Assembly (NCBI GenBank): GCA_003254885.1
Contig: QANT01003718.1
Coordinates: forward strand, 1 to 64,000
Source: Purshia tridentata
Taxonomy: Eukaryota; Streptophyta; Magnoliopsida; Rosales; Rosaceae
Length of the DNA stretch: 64,000 bases
Direction of reading: 5' to 3'
The notes beneath the pieces are model-generated. The model saw only the letters and a program-made list of their open reading frames with translations. It was not told where the DNA came from and ran no database searches. Each line of letters opens with the position of its first letter. Within the stretch, counting starts at the first letter, position 1. Below, piece after piece: positions 34,130 through 47,781 of this stretch. The translations under genes and the position numbers were made by a program.

Positions 34130-35481
34130 TAAGACCTTGCTAATGACAAACCTCAAATCCTTTCAGTTTTACCTTGTTTTGATTAACCATATATATATAT
34201 ATATATTTGAAATTGTTTATGGATGTTTATGTACCACCTTACAGTTAACAGCTGGCTTGATATGAATTGATTTTACAACTTTTCAACCTTTCTTCTCTTT
34301 TTAACTTCCTTTTGTTTTCCAATTTCTCTGCTGCAACTTTGCTCAATGTATACATAATAACCCCAAGTATTCCATGTATAAATTTTGAGGATCATCTTAT
34401 GAAAGGTTGGTCAACCATGGGTGTTGTGTTGTTGGGCTTAGCACAAAATTTCCTGATTTTGTTTTAATTGGGCTTACAATGAGAGACCTAAAGCCCTAAT
34501 TGGATAGACAGATCGAAAATGGGCCTATGAGAAGAGGGATTATCACTCAGTCTCTCAAGGCCTTTTTTAGCTTTCTTCTTCCCCTTCTTCTATTGGCTGG
34601 GTAGTGGTCACAGGTCACTATTAAGAGAAACTTTATGGGTCTGAAAAATTCCATGAGAAAAGCCTGCTATTAATTGAGTGATGATGGACCTAAATGAAAT
34701 ATAAATGAATCCTAGATACCTTATAATCTGTCTCTTGCACCCCTCATAGTCTAATGTGGGCTCTATTGTGTGACTTTTGTCCTCCTCTCAGGGAACTATG
34801 GGGTGCTTACCAAGCACGCCCTCATTGTCAAAAGGTCAAACCAAGCAAACTAGCTATCTCTTTTAAGCACATCTATGAGCAAATCTTAAATCCTAATTTC
34901 CTAAAAGGAAAGGAAACAATTTTTAAAATTTGATCTAAATTCTTGTTTAACTACCATAATTCATAAAATATGAGTTAAATCATACATATATAATAGTAAT
35001 GTTTTCTTTAATGATCTTTCTTTGAATATAATCTAATACACACAAGATTTATTGGGTCCAATCTCTAGTCTAATAATAGAAATTTTTGTTTTTGAATGAT
35101 ATAAAGGACTTAATGAATATATAGAAAGAACACAGGACCTGATGGTTTTGTGTTTTGTTTATTTCTTTCTTATTGTGAATCATCCTTAAAGACATTGAAA
35201 AGCAGTCCACAACCACCTTGCTTGCTTTTCCTCTTTTAATTTTTTCAGACCCCTCTCTCTCTCTCTCTCTCTCTCATTTGAACTTTCATAATATAACCCC
35301 TACAGAGTATTTCAAACAGCATAGATCTTGAGCTCTGACTCTGAGCCTTTAATTTACAAAGCCAAGCCAACCCTTCATTTTAGCGCCTATATATATCTAG
35401 CTAGCTAGTCTAGATATTGTTGCAGGAATGTGATGATCAACTAGCTAAAACTTGTTGAATGATTTCAATATTTCTGCATGC
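34130..35481. other. Intergenic DNA upstream of the TDIF gene
   Basis: Holds the peroxidase 3' flank, an AT microsatellite near 34189-34206, a CT microsatellite near 35254-35275 and the likely promoter of the CLE gene. No coding sequence is recognised. Confidence 0.5.
35396..35406 (+). promoter_or_regulatory. Probable TATA box of the TDIF gene
   Basis: The word cctatatatatc lies about 85 bp before ATG 35482 and about 55 bp before the upstream in-frame ATG 35452. Fits a plant TATA box by sequence and distance. Confidence 0.4.
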
Positions 35482-35832
35482 ATGGCGAGTAATGCAGTAA
35501 AATCACCTTCTACTAGTACTACCAGTACCACTTTTATAATCCTCTTCTTCTTTCTTCTTATCATATTTCACATCACCATGGCTGAAAAACAGCATACCTT
35601 CTCAAATATCCCATCATCGTCTACACATGGAGCCATGGAATTTGCTACAACAACATCCCATGGCACCGGCAGTTCAAAGGCGGCTGAATTTACACGAGAA
35701 CCGGGTCGAAGAAGAGGACTACGGCGGTTTGGAGCTCATCGGAGGCAGCCATTATTCCCATGGCAAGAAAACATGTTCAATGCTGGTGCACATGAAGTTC
35801 CAAGTGGTCCAAATCCCATTTCAAATAGGTGA
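35482..35832 (+). CDS. CLE44: TDIF precursor, CLE41/CLE44 type
   Basis: Single exon encoding 116 residues from MASNAVKSPS; an in-frame ATG ten codons upstream (35452) is possible but less typical. The hydrophobic stretch TFIILFFFLLIIFHITMA is the secretion signal. A variable Ser/Thr- and Arg-rich middle follows. The C-terminus is HEVPSGPNPISN (35791-35826) plus one Arg. The dodecamer is identical to TDIF, the peptide made from Arabidopsis CLE41 and CLE44. Known role: phloem-derived peptide, hydroxylated at the two prolines, perceived by the receptor PXY/TDR in procambium and cambium to keep cells dividing and block xylem differentiation. The basic RRRGLRRFGAHRR stretch precedes the peptide at a distance. 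The trailing Arg would need removal by a carboxypeptidase. CLE41 versus CLE44 orthology cannot be decided. Confidence 0.95.
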   Translation: MASNAVKSPSTSTTSTTFIILFFFLLIIFHITMAEKQHTFSNIPSSSTHGAMEFATTTSHGTGSSKAAEFTREPGRRRGLRRFGAHRRQPLFPWQENMFNAGAHEVPSGPNPISNR

Positions 35833-38800
35833 GGAATTATGAGAAAAGCAAAATTAAAAAGTGATCAAAGTATATGAAGAAAGAAAGAAAAAAAAAACAT
35901 ATATAGCCTCTGATTTTCTTCTTAATTCTTCCTAGTTTGTATTTTTCTGCCACTTATATATATAAGATCAGTCATCAGATCAGTATTGTAATATCACCAC
36001 AGCTTACAATTATATATTAGTTTTAATTTTCCTAATAGAAGCTTCTGACAATCATTTTGCCATTATGAGGATGTATATGATATTCAAGCTTGTGATGATG
36101 ATTTTCAAATTGCATGTTTGCAGAAATGAAGTACCATTCATTGTTATGCAATTATGATTAGATAATAGTGTTTAATTCGCTGTTCACTTCCAATATATAC
36201 ATAACATGATTAAGATATATAATTAGCATCGATCTGGATGTTGAAGTTCACCAGATTACAACCCTCATTTTCTACCAGTTAGATTCATTGAAATAAAAGG
36301 AGAAAACATGAATATTTTGCTCAACTATAAAACTATATATTCAATTTCTACCATATTTACTGTCTTCAGAATCTCCAATGGAGATGAGGTAGCAAGATTA
36401 AAATTGGTGCATGGTGCCAACTTGATATTTTATTGTATGAATACTGATTGAAGGGTTTTTTCTTTGTTTTTTTAATGAAAAATTCCAAGGTGTACGTTGA
36501 ATATGAAATTTCTTTAATTTTTTCTTTTTATCAGTTGTCAAAAGAGAAAGTAAGAAAAAGTAATTAGTTTGGGAATGTTTATATATGTTTATAATGGGAG
36601 TGGATTGATCAAATAATGTTGTCCTTTTAGTTTCAAGAGATATATATGGAGGAACTAGGGAGGGACATAATGATTCCGAAATTGTTATGGCCGGGTTTGA
36701 GATGAGACTTCACTTCATAGGCAATAATTAAAGAGAAAATTAAAAGAAACAAAAGAGGCATAAAACAATCCCATTGTTTTGCGTGTAAAGCTAAACATAC
36801 AGAACTGGCATCCAAAGCCAATGGTGACTGGGGGTCTCCTTTTCAATTTCCCTATATAACCCTTGCTCCTTTATTGGAACTACATTTCTTTCATACCCTT
36901 TTATCTGTCTCTCTCCCTTTTAAAAGCTGAAACCAAACCACAAAAAAAGGGCGGTGTGCATTCTCACGTGCCTCTGCCTCTCATCCACTCCTCGTAGCTA
37001 ATAGCTACCTTCTCTAGCTTCTTTGCTTATGAGAGGAGCCACTTGGCACTTTGGCACTTGTTTAATAAGTTTCTCTTCTCTCGTCCCTTAAAGCATGCAT
37101 GGTCCTCTTCAAATCATGGTAAAGATTGACCAAACTCTACAATGGTCAATTGGAATCTTATGGGGGGGGGTTCAAGTTTTATAAAATTTGTTAATTTGGT
37201 CCATGTTATATGCGACTCACCTCAAGACCTTAAAAACTGAACCTGCACTATTGACCATTGTGTTGAACAAGCTAACACTTTCTGTAGCTGGGGTCATCCT
37301 ATTTGCACACCTAAAATTAGGTAACTGGGACATACTAAAATTAGGTAATGGTGTTAGTGGTGATTGTAGCAGTGGAGTGGTGATGCTTCGGTGGTTGATG
37401 TTTTTCTTATAAAATTTTATGGTCTTGAGATTTGGGTCGTATTCAGATTATGATGGAATATACATTACAAATATCTGCTTCATTGGTGCTTGGATGAAGA
37501 GATTAAACTTGGTATTTGGATCATACTTGAAATTTATACAATGATGTATTCTAATTTCTTTGTTTAGATTAGTAAACAAGAAAAATTTAAAATTTTGCAT
37601 GAAATTTGAGATTTAAGCTTTTCACTCTGAATACGACTGAAATAAAGAAATTAAAATACATTAATGCATAAATTTCGAGTTTGATCTAAATTCCAAGTTT
37701 AAAATCTTGATCCAAGGACAATGAAGCATATATTTATAATGTATATTCCATCATTCTGAAAAAAACAAAACTTTCAGAAAGCTTACATGTTTAAGTCAAG
37801 ACAGACTGACAGAGACACCAAGATTTCCTAATTATTCTTACCATCTCTCTCTCTGAGAGAGTCTTAGTCTATAAGATGGGCTTAGGTGGTTAGCTTTTGG
37901 CAAATGAAGCATCATTTTGTCTTCACTTTTGATTTTGAGTGAGTTTTAACTTTTATCTCTATAAGAAACAGTTGTGCCAAAGAGTCGAGCAAAAGCCTAT
38001 AATATGGCCTATGAAAAACTATTGGTATAAAACTGAGAGATAAAAACCAGCCTTGAAAACCCCAGCAGTCAAGTCACCCAATAAAGAGATCAAAAGAATT
38101 ACTCGTCTCCTTTGATAAAAGTGATCAAAGTCTTTTCATAGCTTTCTTTACCATACGTGGTCCCGGGGGGTAACCATGATTTTCTGCAGGGATAAGAGTA
38201 TTGCTATAAACACCTGGCATGCATTTGGATATTTCTCCAGATTTTCTATCCTTTAATTTTTTAATTTATTGACTAAAATTTTAATTAAAATCTAATAATA
38301 TTATGGACATTCCACATTATATAATATAATAGCTTAACCATCATTTTTGAGTGTGCAACAATATATTTTTAAGCACGAATTTGTCAATTTTATACCACAA
38401 ATCTAATTCTATATTCTGAGATGGTATGAAATAAACCCATACTTTATATTCTCAAAAAATATAAAAATACTGAAATATTTCTTTGAAGATAATTTATTAT
38501 AAAAAAACAAAGATTTTATTTAGAAAAGAAAATCGAAAGTTTTTTTTTTCAAATAAAAAATGTTCGAAAGACCAAGCTCTAGTCTTCCCAAAACAAGGGA
38601 AAATCACAGGTAACATGCCTCTAACAAAATCAATGCCCATATCACTTTTAATCCATTATAAGTTCATGGTTTTATGAGCTATTGCAGTAGTAGAACCATA
38701 TCACCCTATTGAATTTCAAAATATCATTTTACAGTTATTACATTGTTAAGTACCACTTCAGACGCACTATGTACCCGCTTTTATATTTACAAAGGAAAAA

Positions 38801-39074
38801 AAAACACCTAAGAAGCAGCTTGCACTACTAATACTGTCTAGATAATTTTGCAGTGGTCTTCCTCAAGACCAAGAGTCTTAAAAGTCTCAGTTGAAAAAGG
38901 TCAAGATCATCGCCTGCACCCTGTTTATAGATAGCAGCATTTCCTTGCTGTTCAGCTCACAAATGCCTTCCTGCATGGTGAGCATTGAGATTGCTACACT
39001 CAAGCATCAGTACAACAGGAAATGCTAAGCTTCGCATATTTGTAAAAGCATTCTTGACAACACGTTCGCACCAC
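35833..39074. other. Intergenic DNA between TDIF and DCAF4 genes
   Basis: About 3.2 kb of AT-rich DNA with short A, T, G and CT runs. The first few hundred bases are the TDIF 3' flank, and the last 200 to 300 are probably the DCAF4 3' untranslated region. The small frames here (for example 36633-36821 minus, 37188-37412 plus) show no recognisable domain. No RNA gene or transposon was recognised. Confidence 0.5.
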
Positions 39075-42000
39075 TCACAGTTGCCAGTGCATGTAATATA
39101 GTCCATCCTGTGACCCAAACCATGCCCCCAAACTATAATTTTTGGAATCAAGGTGTTCGTAGCTTTGCCTGTCATCCAACACTCCCTTAAACCCTACAGA
39201 GGAGTTGAAATCTAAAGGTCAATAAAATGGAGAAAATGGCAATAAAAATAGGAGCACAAGAGGAAGAGAGGTTACGTTCAGGTCTTCGCCAGCACACAGT
39301 CATGGGGACAGTGTTGGAGAATTTATCCTCTAAAAGAAGTTCACCGGACTTAATACTCCAAATTCGTAAATTGCAGTCCTCTCCACCTAAAAGAAAAATG
39401 TATAAGAAAAACTCAAAGGCTAAACCTTGCCAAAACATATGACATGCACTAAAATGATATTCACCTGACATGACAAATCTCTCAGATGGGTCAACTCCAA
39501 GCTGCATACGAGTATGGGAGTTCACATGCCCCTGGTAAGATTGTACAGCCCCTCTTTGGATTATGCGATGGTCGTAAAGCTTCACCTGCAAAGCCATTGA
39601 GGTGAAATGAACAAGAACTGATCAGAGTGATATTGACTAAAATTGTTGCAGCACACCAGCAATAACAACCACAGTTGAGATGTTTTTTATTTTGCCTAAA
39701 GATATATGTAATAAACTAGCTAGTACCTAGACATGATCCTGGTTCTTTATCTTTGAAAAAATAGGCTCTCTAATTATGTGATGGTAAGTGATATTTTAGT
39801 TGAAAGGAAAATATGAATGGGTAGAGTGAAAATGATTTCAACTGATGCAAGGCAACTGCAAAAACTTGATATTCCTACTGATACTTCTCAAGTGTTGCAT
39901 ATATGTACAGACCAGTGGCCATTACTTGCGGTTACATGTCATGAGCAAACATACAGAATAAGAGAATGTCTTTAAAAAAAGGTTGAAATAAACACTAACC
40001 GTTCCATCCATGGAGCTTGCCAAGAAGTACTGGTCATCAAACTGAAGCGAGACCAAACTAGAGTATCAAACCAGAGTGAGCAGAAGTTATGAACAACAAC
40101 AAAAAAACAAAAGCATCCCTTTTTTTTATATATGAAACGAGACACTTGTAATAGATGAAGGCATCCTATTAGATAATAAAGTGCACTAACCTTGCAATAG
40201 ATGAAGGCATTTTAGTGGTATGAGAAGGATGTATATCTCCAGAAAGCTGCACAACAAAATATTCAAATCTTATCCACATTCGTAATTTTAACTAGATGAC
40301 CAAAGTAAGCTACTAGATGGAACAGAATCACCGCAGTGTGCAATGATATTAATAAAACAGCTCCACATTCGATTAAAATAATTTCATTAAAAAAATTCCA
40401 GCTGGAGGTAAATGCAAAGGGAAAATAGATGTTTCCATTTCATCAAAATCATAAGCTTTTTGAAAAGAATAAAAAAATTGAAGGATTATTGAGTTACAGA
40501 ACATCAAAATATACACTTAAAACGAAAAATTGATTGATCAGAGATATGAGCTCTTTTCAAATCTATACTTAATCGTCACTTAAACATACTTGAAATTTTA
40601 AAGCAACAATTTATAAAAATTATTTCTGAAGAAAACAGAAAAAAGAAACTACAGTTTGTTATGTCAGCAATGAACTTTTACCTTAAACCATTGTTTACTA
40701 GATTTTCCAAGAGTGTTATTGGAAGGTGAGTGACGTATTCTATGTCTAACATGTCTTGCAGAAAATGCTTCATGTTTCTCACGAACATCAACTGTTACAA
40801 TTGCTCCATTTCTGAGCCCGCATAGAACAACGTTTCCCTACAATAAATAAACAAAGATGAGTTTCAAATATTATATAAAAAAAGTTACTACAAAAGAATT
40901 TGAGTTATTCCATACAAATTGGAAAACACTGATACATAAACTGTGCATTTGTATAATCAACCATACGATTGGCAAAGCGTGTCCAGGACGAACAACATAA
41001 TTATGATATCAGTATACTTTATTTAACTAAACAAAACCATATAGTGAAATGTTTTATCAACAGTCTAATTAATCAAGCTTTACAACCTGTGTCAATAGGA
41101 AGGACCATTGAGGGCAGTGACAACATACCACATGGGCCAGAAAAGTTCGACCCTCAAAACCCTAATGCCTGACATTAAAGTAACATTCCTAAGAGTCTCC
41201 CACAAACTAGTCTCCCAAAAACTAGAACCAGAGTGTATCATCTGGTCGCGTGACCATTAACTGGGATTGCTACTAGAACTGACCTTTGAAAAGCCAATTA
41301 ATTTCAACCAATATAAAATTAATTGAAGTCTGGCCTTAAACCACAATAAAAAGATAACTGGATGCATGTATACCTCACTACTGTTTCACAGCAGACTGGA
41401 TGGCTTTCAGCAGCACATTTTTCAAATATGTAGAAATCTTCAAAAAGTAGTAAAGATAGGGAGAGGTGGTATAGAATATTTATATACTTTAAATTATCAA
41501 AGATGTATAACAGCTTACTAATAACTCTTTGTTGAAGTACAAGTGTACAACCAGAATATAATCTATTCTTAGAGTAGTTATTAATAGTTTCACTAAACTT
41601 GTTACATCTTTGCAAGTACAACCAGAAAATAAACTCACTCGCTATCCAAAGCTAAAATGGTTAAATCCTTTATTCCATAGGTATATATAAGCTCAGGCAA
41701 CTTAAAATGACTTCCAGGAAGCCTTGAATTATGTAGATTACCGAGTGAATAATTTGTTGTGCCAAAACATCACTTTTACTACGTAACAGCCATGATGCAT
41801 CCCCAGTTTCCAAATTCACCAAAGCAGCTCCCCGGTTGGTCCCTGTAACAAACACAAGAAATTATCTTCAACCTTCAACAACATCTACACTTCTGAAAAC
41901 TGTTACTTTCAAGCATAGTTTGCATACTACCAGCAATAGCAACGCGAAAGCAGGAAAGAAAGGAAATGACTTAATACTACATATTGCAGAATTCTATCAG

Positions 42001-45000
42001 CCCAGAGTTTGTTACAATTACAGAGCTCAAACTGTAATGTATAAGCTAAAATCAGAAAGGGAAACACTTGATCAACTAATATCTTTGTGTCACAACAAAC
42101 AGCAATCAAATGAATGTTGAGAGAAAAAGAGAGAGAGAGAGAGAGAGATAGGTATGTATGTATGTATGTATTGAGAATTTTGCAAATCACGGTGTCTTAA
42201 CGTATTTGATTTCAGGTCTCCTAACAAAGAACTCTACGTGTGGGCCCTGAATTTTTCAAACCACAGTGTCTTAATCTATTGGAAATCACGTCTCTTATCA
42301 AAGAACCCGCTGATAAGAGAACGTTAAAGCCAATGGTAAGACTGACATAGTTTAAAATATAACAAGAAAAAAAATGAAATAGTACTCGCCAATCACTGCA
42401 TGACTCCCATCAGGTCCACAATCTGAAGTCCAGATTGTGCAGTTGAAAGCTGCAACCTCATCAATGTTTCGCCTTAGGAAAGGCCTATTTGGACTAAAAT
42501 CAAAATCAAATAGTTTAGTAAGGTGAACAACTATAAGAGCTCCACCACACTTCTCAGATCCCAACGTTGATACCCTGTTTTCTTATGTTAAGGCTTTGCA
42601 GAAGTAAAGTCAGTTTTTTCTTTAATAAGACAAATGCTGGAAATTGTTTCACATAAATAGAAAGGAGGGAAAGTGTAGAAGGTATTCTGACAGTTGAGTT
42701 TGATAAATAAATGTGTGTGTGTACAAGCATCAAACTTGTATTCTATATAAACAGTAAGAAAAAGAGTTTGATCTATGTATGAAAGGATACAACGCATGCT
42801 TGCTAGAACCATCTTCTGCGTGAGATGACTGCTTTCCAAACAATTTTATACAAGATACATTTGATGGCATACGCGGTGTAGTTTGAGCTGGTCTCCATAT
42901 GTGCCCAGGCACTTTACTACACTCTACTTGACTTTTGTTAAAGACAGGCCAGACACGATCTGGAATGCATTTCATCCCAAAGTCAAAACCCTGTGCAACT
43001 TTTCCAACTTCAAAAAAACTGCAAGAGCATCACCAGATCAAATTCCAAAGAAAAAATAGTAATAACTTATTATGAGAATTATGTAAAGAACCATACCAAG
43101 GATAAGAACTTCTAAAAGGCATAAGTGTAATGTAAGACAAATAAACAACAATACTCATATCATGGTAACAAGCAGATTAAGACAGAAATGGAACATGAAA
43201 TTATATTATTGCCAAACGAATACTATAAATAAATATATAAAACACTCTAAATTGAAAACCTGATGCCCTAAAAGAGAATTTGAGATGTTGCTTTTGAAAA
43301 TAGCACATAGAGTGACTTTGCGTACAGGGCATTTACACACTATATGTACTAAAAAGAGTGCATTTGAACCATCATATCCAATCTAGATCTTTGTATTTGC
43401 CTACTCAACCAAAGAATATTCAATGCCCAGATTGATTAGGAATTCTCAACCAACAGATGAAAAACATTTAGAGTTAAGACACATTATGTTCATTCTTCAA
43501 TACCTGAAACAAAATGTATTAGAAAAATCTGCTTAAATGAAGGCCCAAATCAACACTTTGTGCTTATCACATGATAAATGAATGTAGGATAACATATTAT
43601 AGGCTGCATTAGAATTTGAAATAATGGCATCCGACAATTCCCTATACGTTGAGAATAGATTAGAAAAAATTAGAGTGCTCCTATCCAAAAAGCGGAGTGG
43701 TTTCTACATTGGTTGGTTGTTCCATGACTGTCCAAAATGAAACAAAACATTATGCAATAGCCGTTGCACATTAATTCTTCAATAGCACTAACACACTAAA
43801 TAATGCATAGATTCTCAGAATATTCTGACAGATCCATCTTCAAAATCTTAAAACCCTATAAACAATCACTTAGTCATGCAACCATAGCTTATTCCAAAAT
43901 TATTATCACAAACTTTGAAGATACTGAACATTATTAAGAAAGGAAAAATGAAAGCAACTATATTATTATACCTTATAAGGCCATTTATGCCACCTGCTAA
44001 TAGAAAATCCGTATCAGTTTGACCCTCTTGTGTCTGTACACTCATGTGAATCCGCTCCAAAGCACCATCACCTAATTCATTCGTTCCCTGATACTTCCAA
44101 ACCTGCAAGTCATTGAACAAAGTGATAAAAACAAAGTTATAAATTTCCTGCAGTAAAATGAGTTTGAAATGACATCGCCATAGTGTCCCCATCCATCCTT
44201 ACTTTAATCTATGTTCAACCAGTTGACACAAAAATGCAGCTCTTAACATCACCTGGCACTAAAATTTAATGCCATGGCTAAAACAGAAAATCCAGATATG
44301 TTCAAAGGTCTTTGTTTCTGAATTCTAGATATGCCAAATAGACACCCAAAGAGGCTTCCAGTAAAATTTGAAACAATATATGATATTACAAATAAAGGCC
44401 CAACAACATATCCACTGGGAGGGGAAAAAGGATGTCGCTCTCCCTAATCAAAAAAGAAGATCAAAAAAAATGGTCATCGTGAAATTGGGAAACTAATCAT
44501 GCAGAAAGTAAAACCTGGAAACAGAATTGCTGGGAATCATAATAGGCTAAACTTTAACACAACTGGAAAATTAACTTAAACTCAAGGCCTAAATTAAATC
44601 AACATACCACAGGATGGGATACTTGTGCCTTCTGGACTTCCTCATTGAAGTTACACCTCCCTTTACTGGAAGTAATGAGATTACCATATAACTCCCTGGC
44701 CTGAAGCAGCTTAGAAGTTCTTACTCTGGTTCGCCTACATGCATTGGTTACCTACAAAAGAATGTATCAGAACAAACCCTAAAGTTTATTGACAATTTCG
44801 TAAACAGCCTAACTAAAAGCATAAAAACAGAGAATAAGCAGCAGCTATAATCTGGAGGGACTTGAGATGCAACCAGAGAAGAAACAACATACCAACTTTG
44901 GGTTTAAATGTAGGACAACTAGTGTACCTGGGTCAATCTTTGAGAGCTGGAAGAAGCGGAAGAAGAAGCAGAAGTAGTAGTGGTACGACGAGAGCCGGGT

Positions 45001-45077
45001 ATTGGGCCTTTGATGGGGAAGTACCTATTCTTCTCCGCATCATAGTAAAACCCAGGAAGATCTTTACGGTCTGACAT
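39075..45077 (-). CDS. DCAF4: WD40 protein, DDB1- and CUL4-associated factor 4-like
   Basis: Twelve exons on minus: 44928-45077, 44608-44751, 43972-44102, 42794-43018 (or to 42791), 42390-42574, 41742-41842, 40682-40837, 40191-40246, 40000-40057, 39465-39585, 39276-39386 and 39075-39193. They total 1557 nt, or 518 residues. The N-terminus MSDRKDLPGFYYDAEKNRYF, then PIKGPIPGS, is the DCAF4/WDR21 signature. WD40 blades follow: GALIVVHLTKLFDFDFSP, VIGTNRGAALVNLETGDASW, VVLCGLRNGAIVTVDVR, LQFDDQYFLASSMDGTVKLY, FVMSGGEDCNLRIW. The end is SLGAWFGSQDGLYYMHWQL. The family recruits substrates to the CUL4-DDB1 ubiquitin ligase. The YDHR after the DGTVKL blade may be a variant DWD contact. Intron 5 appears to use a GC donor. 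The NAG-like ambiguity at exon 4 changes one residue only. Confidence 0.88.
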
Positions 45078-45843
45078 GGTTTGACAGAGACGAAGCGAGA
45101 GACATAGACTATTATTAGACTCTGTGTTTTGGTGTTGCTCAGTGAAGCACAAGGGCAGTAGTGGTAGAAGAAGCGTGGAGGCGGTGCAGGGATTCCGGAA
45201 AAACAGTCACGAGTCACGACCATTACCTGACAGTTGGGAGCCATGCCGGGCAACCAAATTTAGATTGGGCCTTCATTGCCTTGAAATTTTAGTGCTACAG
45301 TATATTAGATTTTGGGCCCCTGGTCCAGCCCAGGTTCTTTGCTAAATGGGCTTTAGACCTGACCCATCAGATTTATTTCGGACTTTTCATATTAGTGTCT
45401 TTTTTTTTTGGGCCAGGTTTCATATTACTGTCAAACTATAACAAATTGTATGTCTCAATTTGTTAGTGTAAATTCATACATGAATTAGATTTGCACATGG
45501 TATAATTAAAACTATTGTTAATTAAAAAGAAATTCATCATTAAAATTTATACATAAAATAAAATGACATATAGATATTTTAGTGACAACATTTGATCTTC
45601 ACTGCTAAAGATCGTATGAAAAGGCAATTATATTAACATAGCGCGATGATATATATATATAGAGGCAACTATAGACATTATCTATTTGCGACAAATTGGT
45701 AGTTTGTTGCCTTGGCATGGATTTGCTCTTGAGAAAAATGTATGCTCTAAGTCGTTAAATTAAAGTCGAATTTAAATCATTATATAAATCACTATTTTAA
45801 AAATAATATATTACAAAAACAAAATGCTAAGAAAGTGGTATAA
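45078..45843. other. DCAF4 promoter joined to the MYB duplication block
   Basis: The first 170 bases are the DCAF4 leader and core promoter. From about 45254 the DNA matches 51894-52030, so the duplicated MYB block begins inside the DCAF4 promoter. The remainder is the 3' flank of the first MYB gene. Confidence 0.6.
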
Positions 45844-46853
45844 TTAACCACCATTCCATACAAGTTGATCCACTACACTCGGATGGTAATACATTCCAAA
45901 GGGATCTAGGGTAGACTCGACAAAATCAAAATCAAAGTTAGAGCTCCCAAACGAAGCATCCATGGTGTGCCCACCAATCAACACATTGGCCTTTTCATCT
46001 TCCACTTCACAATTAGCCTTCTCCTCCAGCTCTACTTGTTGCATCAATATTTCTTCAGGTTTTGTCGGCTGATCAGTAATGAGTTCAAAGCTACTAGTAT
46101 CCCATTTGCAATTCTCGTTTATAATTTCAAAATCAGATGGATGTGATGAGTGAGAAGAAGAGGAAGTTGGGACATTAATTCCCATTGAGGGTTGCTCTAG
46201 GAGATCAGTACTAGTCCAAACCATATTATTAAGGTTTTGGTTATCATAGATTGATATGATACTTGAGCTTTCATGCAATAAGTGAGGGTTGGTAGGAAAA
46301 CCAGTATCATTGTTGCATGCAGTATTAATATAATAATGGGTATTGGGGAGAGGATTATTGTGGGTGTTGGGATCTAAACCTTGAGCAATGAGCTTTTTCT
46401 TAATGCATGAGTTCCAGAAATTCTTGACCTCATTGTCTGTTCTGCCTGGCAAGTGCTTGGCTATCTGGGCCCACCTGTTCCCCAGAATCCTATGAACATC
46501 TAGAATGATTCTCTCCTCTTGCTCTGAAAATGAACCCCTCTTGAGATCTGGCCTCAGATAGTTTATCCACCTCAATCTGCAACTCTTCCCACACCTCTGC
46601 AAACCTGCAATAATATAATATTAATGCTTCACCAAATTTATGAATTAAACCCATATGAGTAAATATATATAAATATACATTAAACGATACATTAGTAGTA
46701 CGTATATATATATATACACATACCAGCTCGTTTTGCGACAGAACTCCATGAACCATGGCCATGGGCGTTTATGTGTTGGATTAGATGTTCATCTTCTTCA
46801 GGAGACCATAGTCCTCTCTTGACTTTCTGTTTGCTGCAACAGTTATGACCCAT
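45844..46853 (-). CDS. R2R3-MYB transcription factor, MYB26/MYB67-like, copy 1
   Basis: Two exons, 46724-46853 and 45844-46604, give 296 residues. The start [20 protein letters not shown] is characteristic of the MYB26/MYB67 group. R2 has Trp in GLW, GSW and LRW; R3 has Ser-Phe in place of the first Trp, then NRW and NFW, as usual. The link [12 protein letters not shown] and the recognition segment [14 protein letters not shown] are intact, so DNA binding is expected. The C-terminal half is Ser/Asn-rich and ends acidic ([14 protein letters not shown]), a plausible activation region. The second intron common in R2R3-MYB genes is absent. In Arabidopsis MYB26 drives secondary thickening in the anther endothecium; sharing that role is an inference. 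A sibling gene lies 6.7 kb away. Confidence 0.9.
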
Positions 46854-46914
46854 CTCCTAGATATTAATTGCTATAGCACACTACTCCTTACCATTAAGTC
46901 TCTATCTTACCTTG

Positions 46915-46935
46915 TGTGTATATATATATATATGC
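46915..46935 (-). promoter_or_regulatory. TATA-like AT run upstream of MYB copy 1
   Basis: A TATATA run followed on the plus strand by gcttctc lies 65 to 80 bp upstream of ATG 46853. The same arrangement stands before the second MYB gene near 53656-53680, so the two share a core promoter. Confidence 0.4.
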
Positions 46936-47781
46936 TTCTCAATTTTAGAAAAAATGGTAAGAAAAAAGTATTGGTTAAAAGAAACCGAGAGAGAGGGAGA
47001 GATTTAACGTGGGGTTTACTCAGATATTGAGGACCCGCTGAATCCGTTGGAGTGTTTTGGTGGCTTGCTATTCCTGAATATGTTGTCTTATCAACCTTCC
47101 ATGGCTCTTAACTTGATTATTACATTTATCTTTAGTTATATTAATTTCAAAACCCACTTGAGTGAGAGAGAATAATTAAAATGGACAAACAATGATGGTC
47201 CCACGCTACATCCATCAATTAATGCTTTTCTAGCCTATTAGAATTATATACATGATATATGTAACATATATGTCATTATTATATAAAGTAAACAAAACTG
47301 TAATTATAAATATATTTTTTAATATCTAGCATTTCATGTTGGTAAATTGTTAATATTTTATAAAATAACAAGCTAAATTGTCTAAACAAGAAACATTTTC
47401 TATAATAATTATGAATTATTTATAAACACATGCATATAAGGAGGTACTGTTCCAATGATAATTTAAGAGTTTTCCTCTCAATCATTAAATCGTATATAAA
47501 ATTTTATAGCCCTTCAAGTGTGAAATCCCACATTAATTTGTTGACCAGCATATGTGGTAGTTGATATAGTCATGTTATGTTAATTAATAAAATGAGTTGA
47601 CATGAATTTTAAATTTTAATTATTTGCATATCAACTTATGTCATTAATTACATGTCATGACCACAAAAGTTGCTCTATATATAAAGTGACAACTAATGTA
47701 ATCAATTAAATGTGTATATGAGGGAAGCATGCATATCCCTTGTGAAAATTGTGATGTGGAAATGGTAGGGAAAAAGAATAA
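46936..47781. other. Upstream region of MYB copy 1
   Basis: AT-rich DNA conserved with 53690-54290 in parts. The block around gtggggtttactcagatatt and gaggacccgct (47009-47037; sibling 53731-53762) is the best-conserved noncoding piece and may be regulatory. No gene is seen. Confidence 0.5.

Noticed and set aside
36633-36821. Small membrane-protein-like frame upstream of DCAF4
   Set aside because: Hydrophobic residues come from AT-rich DNA; no start context, sibling or family similarity.
38957-39175. Minus-strand frame MTGKATNTLIPK as a separate gene
   Set aside because: It is another frame of the last DCAF4 exon, which in the correct frame ends GLYYMHWQL and stop.
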